64,000 bases of DNA from a bacterium (GCA_016125005.1 WGMQ01000026.1:62001-126000), one strand, 5' to 3'. Positions 52,979 through 63,650 are shown, counted from the first letter of the stretch. A program made the numbers and translations. Notes: generated by a model not told the origin, from the letters alone.

Positions 52979-54067
52979 CTAGTCGTCCTTCAGCCAGCCC
53001 TTGGAGCGGATGAAGAGAAACAATCCCAGCGCCGTGACCGCCATGGTGCCGAGGGCCGCCGGGTAGCCAAAGGTCCAGTGGAGCTCCGGCATGTTCCATG
53101 GGCTGGCGTCCGGATCGAAGTTCATGCCGTATAGACCGGCGATGAAGCTGAGTGGGATGAAGATGGCACTAACGATCGTGAGGACCTTCATCACTTCATT
53201 CTGTCGGATACTGGCGTTGGTCAGATGCAGGTTCACCAGGTCGCCCGCCAGCTCGCGATAAACCTCCACCAGGTCGATCAACTGGTTCGCGTGGTCCAGA
53301 CAGTCGCGCAGGTGAACGAGCGCGGTCGGCGAGAAGCGGTTCCGCTCGTTCCGCAGCAACAGCGTCAGCATTTCGCGCGTCGGCCAAAGGGAGCGGCGAA
53401 TCTGAAGCAACTCCTGTTTGACGTGATGGACTTCGGCGACGTGCTTGCGTCCGTGGCCGGTCAGCATTTGCTGCTCCAGGATTTCCATCCGATCGCAGTA
53501 GGACTCCAGCACAGGGAAGTAGCAGTCGAGCAGGCAGTCAATCAACGCATAGGCGAGATAGTCCGCCTTGTTGTCGCGGATGATCCCCTTGCGGGTGCGT
53601 AGCCGGTCACGGACCGGATCGAAGTTGTCGGGAGGCCGCTCCTCGAAGGTCAGCACCCAGTTGTCGCCGAGGAACAGGCTCAGCTGCTCGGTGCGCAGCT
53701 GCCCCTCGGTGATGTAGGGAATCTGGATCACGATGTAGAGGTGGCGGTCGTAGTCCTCCGCCTTGGGGCGCTGGTGAAGACTGACGACGTCCTCCACCGC
53801 GAGGCGGTGCAGGTGAAAGGCGTCGCGCAGTTGCTCGATCAGTGCCTGGTCGCCGAACCCATCGACGTGGACCCAGAGGACCTCCGGCGTCGGGATGAGC
53901 GGCGGAATCTGGGCCGGGGAGATGTCATTCAGCTCGCTGAGGTTTTTCTCGTCATAGACGATGGCGCGCAGGTGTGGGCGCTCCATCGCTGAATCGATGA
54001 CGATACTCCCCGGTGCCATGTGGAGCGTCTTCTTGCGCTGTCGATTGCGAGGCTTCCTGACTGCCAT
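52979..54067 (-). CDS. corA: CorA-type magnesium/cobalt transporter
   Basis: 362 residues. The N-terminal cytoplasmic domain starts near residue 30 (RAIVYDEKNLSE; VDGFGDQALIEQL), with the long willow helices around ESYCDRMEILEQQMLTGH and VYRELAGDLVNLHLTNASIR. The pore helix and selectivity loop follow: MKVLTIVSAIFIPLSFIAGLYGMNFD, containing the GMN signature, and the second helix ALGTMAVTALGLFLFIRSK. It forms homopentamers that import Mg(II), Co(II) or Ni(II). Divergent from the DUF2721 gene. Confidence 0.96.
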   Translation of the reverse strand: MAVRKPRNRQRKKTLHMAPGSIVIDSAMERPHLRAIVYDEKNLSELNDISPAQIPPLIPTPEVLWVHVDGFGDQALIEQLRDAFHLHRLAVEDVVSLHQRPKAEDYDRHLYIVIQIPYITEGQLRTEQLSLFLGDNWVLTFEERPPDNFDPVRDRLRTRKGIIRDNKADYLAYALIDCLLDCYFPVLESYCDRMEILEQQMLTGHGRKHVAEVHHVKQELLQIRRSLWPTREMLTLLLRNERNRFSPTALVHLRDCLDHANQLIDLVEVYRELAGDLVNLHLTNASIRQNEVMKVLTIVSAIFIPLSFIAGLYGMNFDPDASPWNMPELHWTFGYPAALGTMAVTALGLFLFIRSKGWLKDD

Positions 54068-54263
54068 GTCGAAACTCCCCGAGGGTTCACCTGCACAAGT
54101 GCTATTGGTCTCCGAGGGGTCAGGGAAAGGAATTTTCCCAATTCCCGGTGCTAAAACTTTAGCAAGGTACGGTCAGGCATCGGAGCGCGGCCACTGCACC
54201 TTGCCTTTACCCGGTTGGGCAATCGGCCGCTCGCTGTTGTCCAGAGCAAAGGAAAGGTCGCAA

Positions 54264-54701
54264 ATGGATACCACGGAAGTCGTCAAGATGCTGCAGGTTT
54301 CAGTGAGTCCGGTGGTGCTGATTTCAGGGATTGGATTGCTGCTGCTGTCGATGACGAACCGCCTGGGGCGAGTCGTTGACCGGACGCGCGTGCTGGCCAA
54401 GGAATCGCGCTCCGCGGCGCCCGAGGTCATGGATCGCTACCGCAACCAGATCCAGCTGCTCTATGATCGGGCGGGATTGCTCCGCACCGCCATCATGGCT
54501 TCGTCGCTCAGCATCCTGCTGGTCGGCATGTTGATCCTGAGCCTGTTTGTCGAGATCCTGATGGGCAAGTCCTTCGCCTCGCCGATCATCGTGCTGTTCG
54601 GCGGCTGCATCGTCTCGCTGATTGTCTCGATGGTCTTCTTCCTGAAGGACCTCACGCTGTCGCTGCACGCGCTGCGGGTGGAAATCAACGACGAGCTTTG
54701 A
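54264..54701 (+). CDS. DUF2721-family membrane protein
   Basis: 145 residues. An N-terminal helix (MLQVSVSPVVLISGIGLLLLSM) is followed by the conserved TNRLGRVVDRTRVL stretch of DUF2721, an amphipathic helix with YDRAGLLRTAI, and two further transmembrane helices (SSLSILLVGMLILSLFVEIL; PIIVLFGGCIVSLIVSMVFFL). The role of the family is not known. A GGAAAGG site precedes the ATG. It is a single gene between corA (divergent) and the giant TPR gene (convergent). Confidence 0.85.
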   Translation: MDTTEVVKMLQVSVSPVVLISGIGLLLLSMTNRLGRVVDRTRVLAKESRSAAPEVMDRYRNQIQLLYDRAGLLRTAIMASSLSILLVGMLILSLFVEILMGKSFASPIIVLFGGCIVSLIVSMVFFLKDLTLSLHALRVEINDEL

Positions 54702-54818
54702 CAGCGCCGCTCAGGGCCGGGAACTCCCAAAGATCGCTCAGGAGAGGCATAAAGGTTCGCAGCCGAGGCCACCGACCGCAGGCCAACGAAGGATCCGGAC
54801 CTTTAGGACCTCCTGCGC

Positions 54819-57800
54819 TCAGGACCGGCTGCTGCGGTCTCCACTGCTCTCGTCGCCGTAGTAGGAAATGGCCGACTCCAGCGCCTTCATGGCATCACGC
54901 TTCACGACTGCCTCGCTCAGCCGCTTGCGCATGCGTCCGTCGGCTGGCTGGTGGCTCAGGTACCGCTCGCAGACAATGACGCAGGCCCCCAGCTCGCCCT
55001 TGTGGAACAGCGTCTCGCTGGCAATGAAAAGCTCCTGCAGCATCTCCGGGATTCGGCCCATCTGCTCCAGGATGTCAGCCAGCTTGATGCGCATTTGGGC
55101 GTTCTGGGCGTTGGCCGCCAGGATCGTCCGATAGTTGGCCACCACCTGCGCGAGCGCCTCCTCGCTCTCCTGCCGGTCGATGGCGCTCAGGGTCCCCTCC
55201 AGGTAATCGCTCGCGGAGAGCGCCTTCTCACGGAGGAAGTTTCGCTGGGACTCGCTCAGGCGACTATCGAAGGACGAATCGTGACGCCCTTCACCGTCGA
55301 TGGTCGGGATGCGGAACACGTCCGACGGCGGGCCCTGGCTGGAGCCGTCCCCCCCTGAACCCTGCGTGGCGGAAAGCATCTCGCGGGCGAGCAGGTTCGA
55401 AGGATCGATCGACATCACCAGTTCGAAGTAACGAACCGCGTCGTCCACCTCGCCGTTCTCGACCAGCAGCTGCGCGAAGGCCAGGATCTCCTCCACGATC
55501 TCGCGGTGCTTGCCGACCTTGGGATACTGGGTCACATAGCCGCGGTGAGCGCGAAGATTCTTCGGGTCCAGCGTCATGACCTTCAGGTAATAGTCGAGTG
55601 ACTCGCTAAGGTCGCCGCGGCGGGCCAGGATCTCGGCATATTCCAGATAATCGGCGATCAGTTCCCGCTCATCACCGAGCGCCAGCGCTGCCTTGAAGAG
55701 CAGTTGCCAGGCCTCGACCCGCTGAAAATCCATCTCGATGATGCGGCGCGCCTCGGCCTCGGCCAGGTCGCAGAGACCGCGCTCGAGGTAACGCTCGCCA
55801 AGTTCCTGCATGGCCGTCATGGCTTCCTCGACCAGGCCCGCGGCGAGCTGGGACTCGATCAGTTGCTGGCGGATCTCCAGGTTGAACGGGTCGATGGCGA
55901 GCATCTCGCCGATGATGCGGGCCGTATCGGCGCTGGAGCCGCCCTTCTGCAGGATCGACACGGCCTGGCGCCACTCGCGCATGGCCTGCCCCCGCGAATT
56001 GGTGGAGAGATGGGCCTTGCCGAGTGCCTCGTGGTAGGCGGCATTGGTGCCGTCCTTCACATTGAGCGAGAGGAGCAGGTCCACCGCGCGGCGTCCCTGA
56101 CGTGCATCGACCAGTCGCGCGGCGAGCCGCGTCGCCTCGGCGATGGCCTCCTCCAACCGGTTGTCCGCCAGGAGCAGTCGAACAAGATCCTCGCCCGTGT
56201 CGAACTGGGTCGGATCCAGCTCCATGACTCGCCTGTATAGACGGGCTGCCTCGACCACGGCGCCGCCGCGTGCGTGCTTCGCCGCCAATGCCATGTAGTC
56301 GGGAATCGCCTCGCGCTCGTTGCCAAGTTCCGCCGCCAGCTCGATGTAGCGCGTGCGGGCCCGCGTGTCGTCGGGCATGATGAGCAACAGGCCACGCAAC
56401 GTCTCGGCCGCTTCCCCGGCCTGTCCCTGCTCGGTGTATAGACGCGCCATCTCACGAAGCTGGGTTGCCTGCGCCGCGACGTCCTGGCGAAGGGCAAGAA
56501 GGCGGGCGAGTCGCGCGCGAAGATCGACGCTCTGCGGCAGGTGGCTGACGAGTTCCTCCGCCAAATCGAGGGCCGGCTGAATCTGATCCCGCTCGCCCAG
56601 AAGGTCGAGCACCACAAGTGCGTCGGGGAGTGCATCCTCGTAATCGCCCCGGTCGACCAGGATGCGGGTCTTCAGGAGCAAAAGCGGCACGTCGCCCGGC
56701 TTGAGCCCCAGCGCGCGGGCAATGATCGGAAGTGCGTCGCCGCCGCGCCCTGATGCCTGGAGGATCTTCGCCTGCGCCAGCAGCGACGCCGCGCCAAGCT
56801 CCGGAATCCCGTGCTCGATGAACAGCTCACCGGCGGCGCCATGAAGCTCCGTGTTGTTGGGGATCAGCGCAGCCGCCTCGACGAAGAGGTGACGGGCCGA
56901 CTCGATCTCCCCTTCCTTCAGGAGCGCGTCCGCCGCGCGACGCGTCAGGTCGACCACCTCGCGCACGTTGTGCATCTCCAGCGCGCTATGCACAAGCTGC
57001 TCGTATAGATCGTGCCGGTCGGGATCGAGTTCGAAGAGACCAAGGAGCGCCTGGCGTCGCGCGGCGGGCTTGCCATCCAACAAGCCGAGGGCGCGCTGCA
57101 GTGCCTTGCGTACTTCCTCGGGGTTCTCGCGCTCGCGCCAGAGCTCGGCGAGCCGCAGCTGCAATTCGCCGCGCATCGGGAGCGATGGTGCCTGCATGAG
57201 ATAGTGCGTCGCCTGCTCCCAGCGATTGCTCCACGTGTAGTGATCGACCAGCCAGAGCGCGGCCTCGTCCGCCTCTTCCGTCTGGCCATCGGCGATGTAT
57301 AGCTCGACCAGGCGCTCGTAACAGCGTGGATCATCGGGATCGAGCGCCACGGCCGTTTCCATGAACTCGATGGCACCGGCGCGGTCGTCCTCTGCCAGTC
57401 GGGCGTTCGCGAGAGTCAGCAGTTCAGTGACCGCCTCGCCCTCGCGTTCCAAGGCACCGAGGAGCATCGCGTAACGCTCGCGAACGCCGTGGGAATCGGG
57501 GTGATGCTCGAGGATGCGCTGGAGCGCTCCCGCCTCTTCTGCGACGAGCTCTGCCGACTGATAGAAGTGAGCCAGAAGTTCCAACTCACGCACGGCCGCG
57601 GTCTTGTCGCCCTTGCGTCCGTATAGATCGGCGCGCATCTCGTGAGCCGGAGCGCTGTACGGCTCAAGGGCCAGCAGCCGGTCCAGGGCCGCGAGAGACG
57701 CGTCCGGATCATCGGCCTCGCGATAGAGCGTGGCCGCGGAAAGCAGGTTGGAAGTGGCCTCCGGAATGTCCTGCAGTTTCTCGTAAAGGGTGGCGAACTG

Positions 57801-60800
57801 TTCGGGAACCTTGGGCGACTTCGGCAGCAGCTTACCGGCCCGCGTGAGGGCCTCCGCCGCCTTCTCGAGCGCGCCGCAATGAATCGCCGCACGACCAACT
57901 TCCACCAGCCACTGGGCCTCGATCTCCGGCGCGGAGGACTGGGCATGGTACTCGGCCAGCCGCTCGCGCGATTCCAGATCGTTGGGATGACGCTCGGCGA
58001 TGCGCTCGTGAATGGCGTTCGCATCCTCCAGCAACTGCTGGCTGTCGAAGTGCTCTGCCAACTCGCGCGCGACCGACAGGTGACCGACCAGATTGTCCGT
58101 CGCCTCGTACAAATTCATGAGGGAACGCAGAGCCGAGGGACGCCCCTCCTTGTCGTTGACCAGACTTGTATAGACGTCCTCGGCCTGATCAAAAAGCGAC
58201 CTTTCCACGAGCAGCTCGCCGAGGCGGAAGCCGATGCTCCGGGCCTCCTCGGGATCGCCCACCTGGCGCTCAAGCGCCAGCACCCGGCTCAGCGCCTCGA
58301 TGTCCAGAGGCTCGACACGAAGCAGCTCACGCCAGGTTGCCATGGCGGTGGTGGGTTCCGACTTTTCCTCCAGCAATCCCGCGAGGGCCCGGATTTCGAT
58401 CAGGAGATCCTCGCGCCGCTGATCGCCGCCCGACTGGAGAATCGCCACGAGGGCGGACCGGTGCATGGGATCTTCCGGCTGCAAACCGACGGCACGGCGG
58501 AGGCATCGCTCGGAGGCGGCACTCTCCCCCGCCTTGCGATGGCGGGCGGCAAGCCGCGACCAACGCTCCGCGGCCACGGCCGCCTCGCCCCGCTCTTCGT
58601 GTCCGCTCGCCAGCAATTCGCCGAGCGCCGGAATGTCCTCAACGAGTTCGGTGAAGCCGGAGAGCAAATCGGTGGCGAGATGGGCCGCCTTGCGGGCAAG
58701 CAGCGCTTCCGCGCCATCCGCCAAAGTCTCCGCCGCGCGCGCACTGTCGTGACCATCAAGCAGACCGCGGGCGATGTCCTTCACCTCCTCCGCATAACGC
58801 GGAAGATTCCCCTGCGTCGCCAGCAGGCGAAGTCGCTCGCCGCGCAGTTCGGAGAGGTCGGGCCGCTTGGCCAGCGCCGCATCCGCCACGGCCAACGCAG
58901 CACCCAGGTCCTCTCGCGCAATCAGCGATCGCACCAGGCGGAGCTTCATATCGGCCGCTTCGTCGCTACGACCAAGCTCATCGAGCGCGGTCGCCAGGGC
59001 CTCAATCACCTCGGCATCTTCCGGCTTGATGAGGAGTGCCTTCTCGAAGAGCGCGACCGACGAGACCACATTCCCCGCAACGCGCGCCTGCTCGGCAGCG
59101 GAGGTCAGCAGGAGGAAGCGCTCGCCCTCACCGGCCTCTTCCGGGCATTCGGCGAGTGCATCCGCCAGAAGGACACGCGAGGTGTGACTGTCCGGGCTCA
59201 GGCGCAGCGCTTCGCGGAGCGCCGCGACCCGTTCCGGCCCCTCGCCGCGATCACGATGCTTCTCGGCCACAATGATCCAGGTCTCTTCCGCCTCGGCAGC
59301 CATCCCGCCACTCTCAAGGTACTGGGCTAGGACGATGCGCGTTTCGAGGTCGGGGAGGATATCAAGGGCGCGACGGGCCATGCGGATCGCCTCGCTCCAC
59401 TCCTCCGATTCATGGAGGTCGCGGGCGAGCGACGACGCCTGATCATGGGCGGCATCCCGCTCTCCACGCTCCATCAGCAAATCGACGTAGCGCTCGCGCA
59501 GGGCGTGATTGCCGGGATCGGCGGCGACAAGACCACCGGCGAGGGCCTTGAAGTCATCATTGTCGAAAGTCTGGCGAGCCAGCAGTTCCAACGCTCGCTG
59601 TTGCAGCGGACGTGCTGCTTCGACGCCTTCGTTGCGCAGCACCAGCTCCGACAGCGTGGCGAGGTCTTCCGACGATTCCGCGAAGTGATCGACGATGTAG
59701 GAGTAGGCCCGCTGGGCCAACTCCGGCCGTTGAGTCCTGTGCGCGGCGGCGTATTCACGCAGGCCCTCGGTGGCCGCCTGACCACGACCATCCTCCAGCA
59801 GGATGTCGGCACGAAGCAGCGCAATGTCGACGCGCTCGGGCATGGCCACGAGCAGCACTTCCGCGAGCAGTGCCGCCTCTTCGTTCCGCTCCTGCTGGTG
59901 CCAGCGCTCGATGAGCGAAAGCCCCACGCGCGAGGCCGAAGTCACATCACCGGAAGCCAGGTAGAACTCCAGCAGCAGACGGTGGATCGGTTCGCTGGAG
60001 GGAAGCAGCTCCAGACCGCGCTCAAGGCTCACGATGCCAAGGAGCGAATCTCCCGTCTCGCGGACAATCGGCGCCAGGTCGGCGAAGGCCTGCTCCGCTT
60101 CGTGCATCCGCCCCAGACCGGCCAGGATCACACCGCGCTGCGCCGCCAACTCAATGTCGTGCGGACGCTTCTCCAATAGGACGGCGCTGGCATCGAGTGC
60201 CTGCACGAAATCACCACGCTCTTCCGCCTCCGAGGCAAAACGCGCCCACGACTCGAGCGCCGTATCCGATTCTCCATGCTCATCCAACCAGTCGGTCAGG
60301 CGACGGAACTCTTCAAGGCTTTCGTAGCTGATGGACTCGATGTCGCGGACTAGCGAGGCGAGCAACTCAGGCTGCTCCTTCGCATCGATGCGATCCAGTA
60401 ACTCCAGGTAGGCATCGCGCGCTTCGTCTATACGACCGGAGCGCCGCAGCAGCGCAGCACGGTGCTCGCGCGCAGCGAGGTTGTCGGGTGCGAGTTCCAC
60501 GAGGCGGGTGAGCGCCTCGGCGGCCTGCTCGATCTCGCCGCTGGCCTCGTGCAGCCCAGCCGCCTGGGTGAAGGCCTCCGTTGCGGCCCCATTGTCACCG
60601 AGCTCCATCAGCGCCCCGCCTAGCACCACATGGAGCCTCGGATTCCCGGGGCGCTTTGCGATGAGCGGCATGTAGTGCGTCCTGATGTCCTCGTGGCGTC
60701 CCACGCGTGCCAGCGCCTCGCCAAGTGACGGCGCGATCTCCTCCGCCTCGACCCATTGGCCAAGGATCTGGAGAATCCTCAGCAGCCGCAGCCGCACATC

Positions 60801-63650
60801 AAGGTTCGTCCGGTCCAGCTCCGACGCGCGGCGGAGCAGTGCCACCGCCTTTCGCGCATCCGCCCGGCTTTCGTGGGTTTGCGCCAGTTCTGCCAACTGG
60901 GCGGCGGCCTCGGGGAGACAATCCTCGGCTTCCAGGAGCGCCGCGTACTCCTCCCGCAGTGCCATCGCCGTTTCGCCAAGTCGGAACAGCCGCTCCAGCG
61001 TCGCCAGGCGCTCATCGCCTGCGATCTCTGGCAGTGCCGCACGGACCCGCTGGAGCGCGTCGTAGCGCCGACCGAGCGATTCCAACTGATCCGCCAGCCG
61101 CAGGTTCGCCTGCCCATCAAGCGCGCCCAGCACGACCAGCGATTCGGCGGCCTCGACCTCATCCTCCACGCGATCCGCCTCGCGGGCTGCCTTCGCGGCG
61201 GCGCGCAGGAGCTCAATTGCCTCTTCCGCGCGCGCCTCGTCCTGCATCAGAAGGCGCGCGTTCTGCATCCGTACCTTGTGATTGTCGGGAGCCAGTTCCA
61301 GGGCACGGCGGAAATGCAGCATCGCCTCGTCGCGTCGCTCGTGCAGGATCTCCAACTCGGCCAGGTCGACCAGTTCCCCCGCCGCATCATGCGCGGCATC
61401 GTTGGCAAGAAGCCAGTCCACGAAGGCAAGCCGCAGCACGCTCGCCTCGGGCAGCTTCTCGCAGAGACGCCGCCAGGTGTCGCGGGCACGCTCCGGCTCC
61501 GCGGTCGCGGCGGCCCGTGCATAGTCGACGAACAACTCGACCGCCTTCTCCTCGTCCCCGCTTCTCAGTGCCACCTCAGCGGCGAGCTCACGCAGCTTCA
61601 GGTCGTCCGGAACCAGCGACGATGCCCGCTCGATCACGCCCAGCGCCTGCTGGATTTCGCCCTCGTCAAGCAACAGTTCCGCGGCCTGGTGGCACACGGT
61701 GGCGGCACGGCCGCGATCGCCGCGCTCCTCCAGCAACTGCGACAGGAACAACAGCGAATCGTAGTCGCCCAGGTCGAGTTCCACCGCATGCTCCACGGCT
61801 CGAATACGCAGGTCGAGCGGGGCCTCGCTCGACTCGGAAATCTCCATGAGCACCGCTCGCCCTTCCTCCAGGCGATCGGTCATCAGCATCAGATCGGCGA
61901 GTTTTTCCAGATAGGTCGGATCGCCGGGAAAGGTCTCCAGCGCCTCGTTGATCATCGACTCGGCCTCGCTGAAACGATCGAAGCGGATCAGCCGATCCCA
62001 GGCGGAAAACATGACGGGCGTCAGGCGGTCGCGGGACTGCATCTCGCGCAGCAGGCGCACAGCCGGGCGCTCGAGTTCCTCCAGCGGCCCGCAGCGGCGC
62101 AGCCCTTCCTCCAGCAGGTCAGCCGCCTCGTTGTTCTGGCCAAGCCGCATCAGCTCGCGGGCAATTTCCAGGATATACTCGGATGCAAGGCGCTTCTGGT
62201 CGAGCTCGAGTAGGTGCGAGAGGATGTTCCCGCTTCGCTCGCGATTGCCTGCATCGCGTTGACCCAGTCGCTTCAGCAGCGCGCGTGCCTCGACCTCCTC
62301 CTGCAACGCCACGTAGATGATGACGGCGCGTGTATAGACATCAAGGGCCTCGGTGACGCGCTCCGCCTTATCGAGCAAGGTGGCCAGCCGCGCCAGCTGG
62401 CTGACGTCCTGAGGTTCCAGAGCCAGCACTTCGTCGAGGGTCGAAGAGAGCCGTTCCACCGGCGTGAGCTCAGCGACCTTCAGCACGTAGTCGGCCTGGG
62501 CGTCGCGGTCACCGCGCTTGTCGGCGATTTCCGCAAGGACGCGCAGTGCCTCGATGTCCTCGCCCACTTCCTGGATCAGTTCCAACAGAAGTTCCTCGGC
62601 GCGGTCGGTGTCATCGCGATTGAGGGCCAGGCGCACGAGCGAGAGCAATTCGCGCTGGAACACCTCGGGCTGGCCGGCCTGTGCACTCAGGCGTGCGAAA
62701 CGGAGCCGATGGGTTTCGTCACCCGGTTCCAGTTCCAGAATGCGCCGCGCCACGTGGGCGGCGCCGCTGTAATCCTTGGCCGACTTGAGCAGTCGAACAG
62801 CCTTGTCCAGATAGGCCACCGCCTCGCCGTCACGTCCCTCTTCATGCAGGGCCTCGCCGTACTCATGCAGGAACGCCGGATCCTCGCCGAGCGCCGTCAG
62901 GATGGCTTCGTACTCGGTGATGGCCTCGGCGTGACTCCCCGCTGAAACGAGGGCCTGCGCGCGGGTGCGCCGGAAGGCAACCCAGCGGGTATCGGAGGGA
63001 GCGTGCTCCTGAAGCAAACGCGCGAATCGAGCCTGGGCGTCCGCATTCCCCGGCTGAAGGCGCAGCACCTGCTCTTCCAGAACCTTGATGGCCGCACTGG
63101 GCCGGAGCGACTCGAGTCGCTCGACCAGAGACATCCAAAGTTCCGCAGCAGCGCGCGTGTCGCCTGATTCCTCCAGCGCCGCCGCCAACGCCCCCAGCAG
63201 GTCCTCACGCTCGGGGCTCGCAGCAAGGGCGATGCGCTGCGCGGCGATCCCCTCCTCCATCTTCCCCGAGGTGAACAACTGGCTCGCCACGGTCGCATGA
63301 TGATGGGTGATTGCCTCTTGCGCACCGGAAGGGAGGGGAATCGAAAGCTGGCTGGCGAGGGCCAACGCACCCTCCATGAGCGACTGGCCCGTTGCGAGCG
63401 AGTAAAGTTCGATCAGCGTGCGGGACTCGTAGGCGGCACAATCCCGCACGATGCACTGGCAGGTTCTGGTTTGCTCGTCGACTTGCAGCGACTTGAACGT
63501 ATCACCGCGATGGACAGGACAGTACCCCTTCAGGCGCGTGCCGACCTGCGTCAGCCCATCAGGACGAAATCCGATCAGTCGGATCACCTCACGAGCGGAA
63601 AGCCTCGCATTGATTGAGTCGAGCACATCCTGAAATGGTTGCTGGCCCAT
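54819..63650 (-). CDS. Giant TPR protein (2943 residues) with N-terminal DnaG-like zinc motif
   Basis: 2943 residues, no signal peptide or membrane helix. Residues 10-85 look like a CHC2/DnaG-type zinc ribbon: Cys44-Pro-Val-His47 (GYCPVHRGDTFKSL) and Cys64, Cys66, Cys71 (TCQCIVRDC). From about residue 100 nearly the whole chain is tetratricopeptide repeats, recognised by regularly recurring patterns such as EAxxxYxxxLxxxxxxPxN and AxxxLxxLLLxxGD, with typical lines PDDLKLRELAAEVALRSGDE, PDNLAAREHRAALLRRSGR and PSNLLAREML. It ends in a Ser/Asp/Arg-rich tail. ATG 63650 with AGGA upstream is the start; a TTG just before it adds one residue. TPR solenoids this large act as scaffolds; the zinc motif suggests nucleic-acid contact (inference). 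Seven GTATAGA words lie in it. Confidence 0.9.
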   Translation of the reverse strand: MGQQPFQDVLDSINARLSAREVIRLIGFRPDGLTQVGTRLKGYCPVHRGDTFKSLQVDEQTRTCQCIVRDCAAYESRTLIELYSLATGQSLMEGALALASQLSIPLPSGAQEAITHHHATVASQLFTSGKMEEGIAAQRIALAASPEREDLLGALAAALEESGDTRAAAELWMSLVERLESLRPSAAIKVLEEQVLRLQPGNADAQARFARLLQEHAPSDTRWVAFRRTRAQALVSAGSHAEAITEYEAILTALGEDPAFLHEYGEALHEEGRDGEAVAYLDKAVRLLKSAKDYSGAAHVARRILELEPGDETHRLRFARLSAQAGQPEVFQRELLSLVRLALNRDDTDRAEELLLELIQEVGEDIEALRVLAEIADKRGDRDAQADYVLKVAELTPVERLSSTLDEVLALEPQDVSQLARLATLLDKAERVTEALDVYTRAVIIYVALQEEVEARALLKRLGQRDAGNRERSGNILSHLLELDQKRLASEYILEIARELMRLGQNNEAADLLEEGLRRCGPLEELERPAVRLLREMQSRDRLTPVMFSAWDRLIRFDRFSEAESMINEALETFPGDPTYLEKLADLMLMTDRLEEGRAVLMEISESSEAPLDLRIRAVEHAVELDLGDYDSLLFLSQLLEERGDRGRAATVCHQAAELLLDEGEIQQALGVIERASSLVPDDLKLRELAAEVALRSGDEEKAVELFVDYARAAATAEPERARDTWRRLCEKLPEASVLRLAFVDWLLANDAAHDAAGELVDLAELEILHERRDEAMLHFRRALELAPDNHKVRMQNARLLMQDEARAEEAIELLRAAAKAAREADRVEDEVEAAESLVVLGALDGQANLRLADQLESLGRRYDALQRVRAALPEIAGDERLATLERLFRLGETAMALREEYAALLEAEDCLPEAAAQLAELAQTHESRADARKAVALLRRASELDRTNLDVRLRLLRILQILGQWVEAEEIAPSLGEALARVGRHEDIRTHYMPLIAKRPGNPRLHVVLGGALMELGDNGAATEAFTQAAGLHEASGEIEQAAEALTRLVELAPDNLAAREHRAALLRRSGRIDEARDAYLELLDRIDAKEQPELLASLVRDIESISYESLEEFRRLTDWLDEHGESDTALESWARFASEAEERGDFVQALDASAVLLEKRPHDIELAAQRGVILAGLGRMHEAEQAFADLAPIVRETGDSLLGIVSLERGLELLPSSEPIHRLLLEFYLASGDVTSASRVGLSLIERWHQQERNEEAALLAEVLLVAMPERVDIALLRADILLEDGRGQAATEGLREYAAAHRTQRPELAQRAYSYIVDHFAESSEDLATLSELVLRNEGVEAARPLQQRALELLARQTFDNDDFKALAGGLVAADPGNHALRERYVDLLMERGERDAAHDQASSLARDLHESEEWSEAIRMARRALDILPDLETRIVLAQYLESGGMAAEAEETWIIVAEKHRDRGEGPERVAALREALRLSPDSHTSRVLLADALAECPEEAGEGERFLLLTSAAEQARVAGNVVSSVALFEKALLIKPEDAEVIEALATALDELGRSDEAADMKLRLVRSLIAREDLGAALAVADAALAKRPDLSELRGERLRLLATQGNLPRYAEEVKDIARGLLDGHDSARAAETLADGAEALLARKAAHLATDLLSGFTELVEDIPALGELLASGHEERGEAAVAAERWSRLAARHRKAGESAASERCLRRAVGLQPEDPMHRSALVAILQSGGDQRREDLLIEIRALAGLLEEKSEPTTAMATWRELLRVEPLDIEALSRVLALERQVGDPEEARSIGFRLGELLVERSLFDQAEDVYTSLVNDKEGRPSALRSLMNLYEATDNLVGHLSVARELAEHFDSQQLLEDANAIHERIAERHPNDLESRERLAEYHAQSSAPEIEAQWLVEVGRAAIHCGALEKAAEALTRAGKLLPKSPKVPEQFATLYEKLQDIPEATSNLLSAATLYREADDPDASLAALDRLLALEPYSAPAHEMRADLYGRKGDKTAAVRELELLAHFYQSAELVAEEAGALQRILEHHPDSHGVRERYAMLLGALEREGEAVTELLTLANARLAEDDRAGAIEFMETAVALDPDDPRCYERLVELYIADGQTEEADEAALWLVDHYTWSNRWEQATHYLMQAPSLPMRGELQLRLAELWRERENPEEVRKALQRALGLLDGKPAARRQALLGLFELDPDRHDLYEQLVHSALEMHNVREVVDLTRRAADALLKEGEIESARHLFVEAAALIPNNTELHGAAGELFIEHGIPELGAASLLAQAKILQASGRGGDALPIIARALGLKPGDVPLLLLKTRILVDRGDYEDALPDALVVLDLLGERDQIQPALDLAEELVSHLPQSVDLRARLARLLALRQDVAAQATQLREMARLYTEQGQAGEAAETLRGLLLIMPDDTRARTRYIELAAELGNEREAIPDYMALAAKHARGGAVVEAARLYRRVMELDPTQFDTGEDLVRLLLADNRLEEAIAEATRLAARLVDARQGRRAVDLLLSLNVKDGTNAAYHEALGKAHLSTNSRGQAMREWRQAVSILQKGGSSADTARIIGEMLAIDPFNLEIRQQLIESQLAAGLVEEAMTAMQELGERYLERGLCDLAEAEARRIIEMDFQRVEAWQLLFKAALALGDERELIADYLEYAEILARRGDLSESLDYYLKVMTLDPKNLRAHRGYVTQYPKVGKHREIVEEILAFAQLLVENGEVDDAVRYFELVMSIDPSNLLAREMLSATQGSGGDGSSQGPPSDVFRIPTIDGEGRHDSSFDSRLSESQRNFLREKALSASDYLEGTLSAIDRQESEEALAQVVANYRTILAANAQNAQMRIKLADILEQMGRIPEMLQELFIASETLFHKGELGACVIVCERYLSHQPADGRMRKRLSEAVVKRDAMKALESAISYYGDESSGDRSSRS

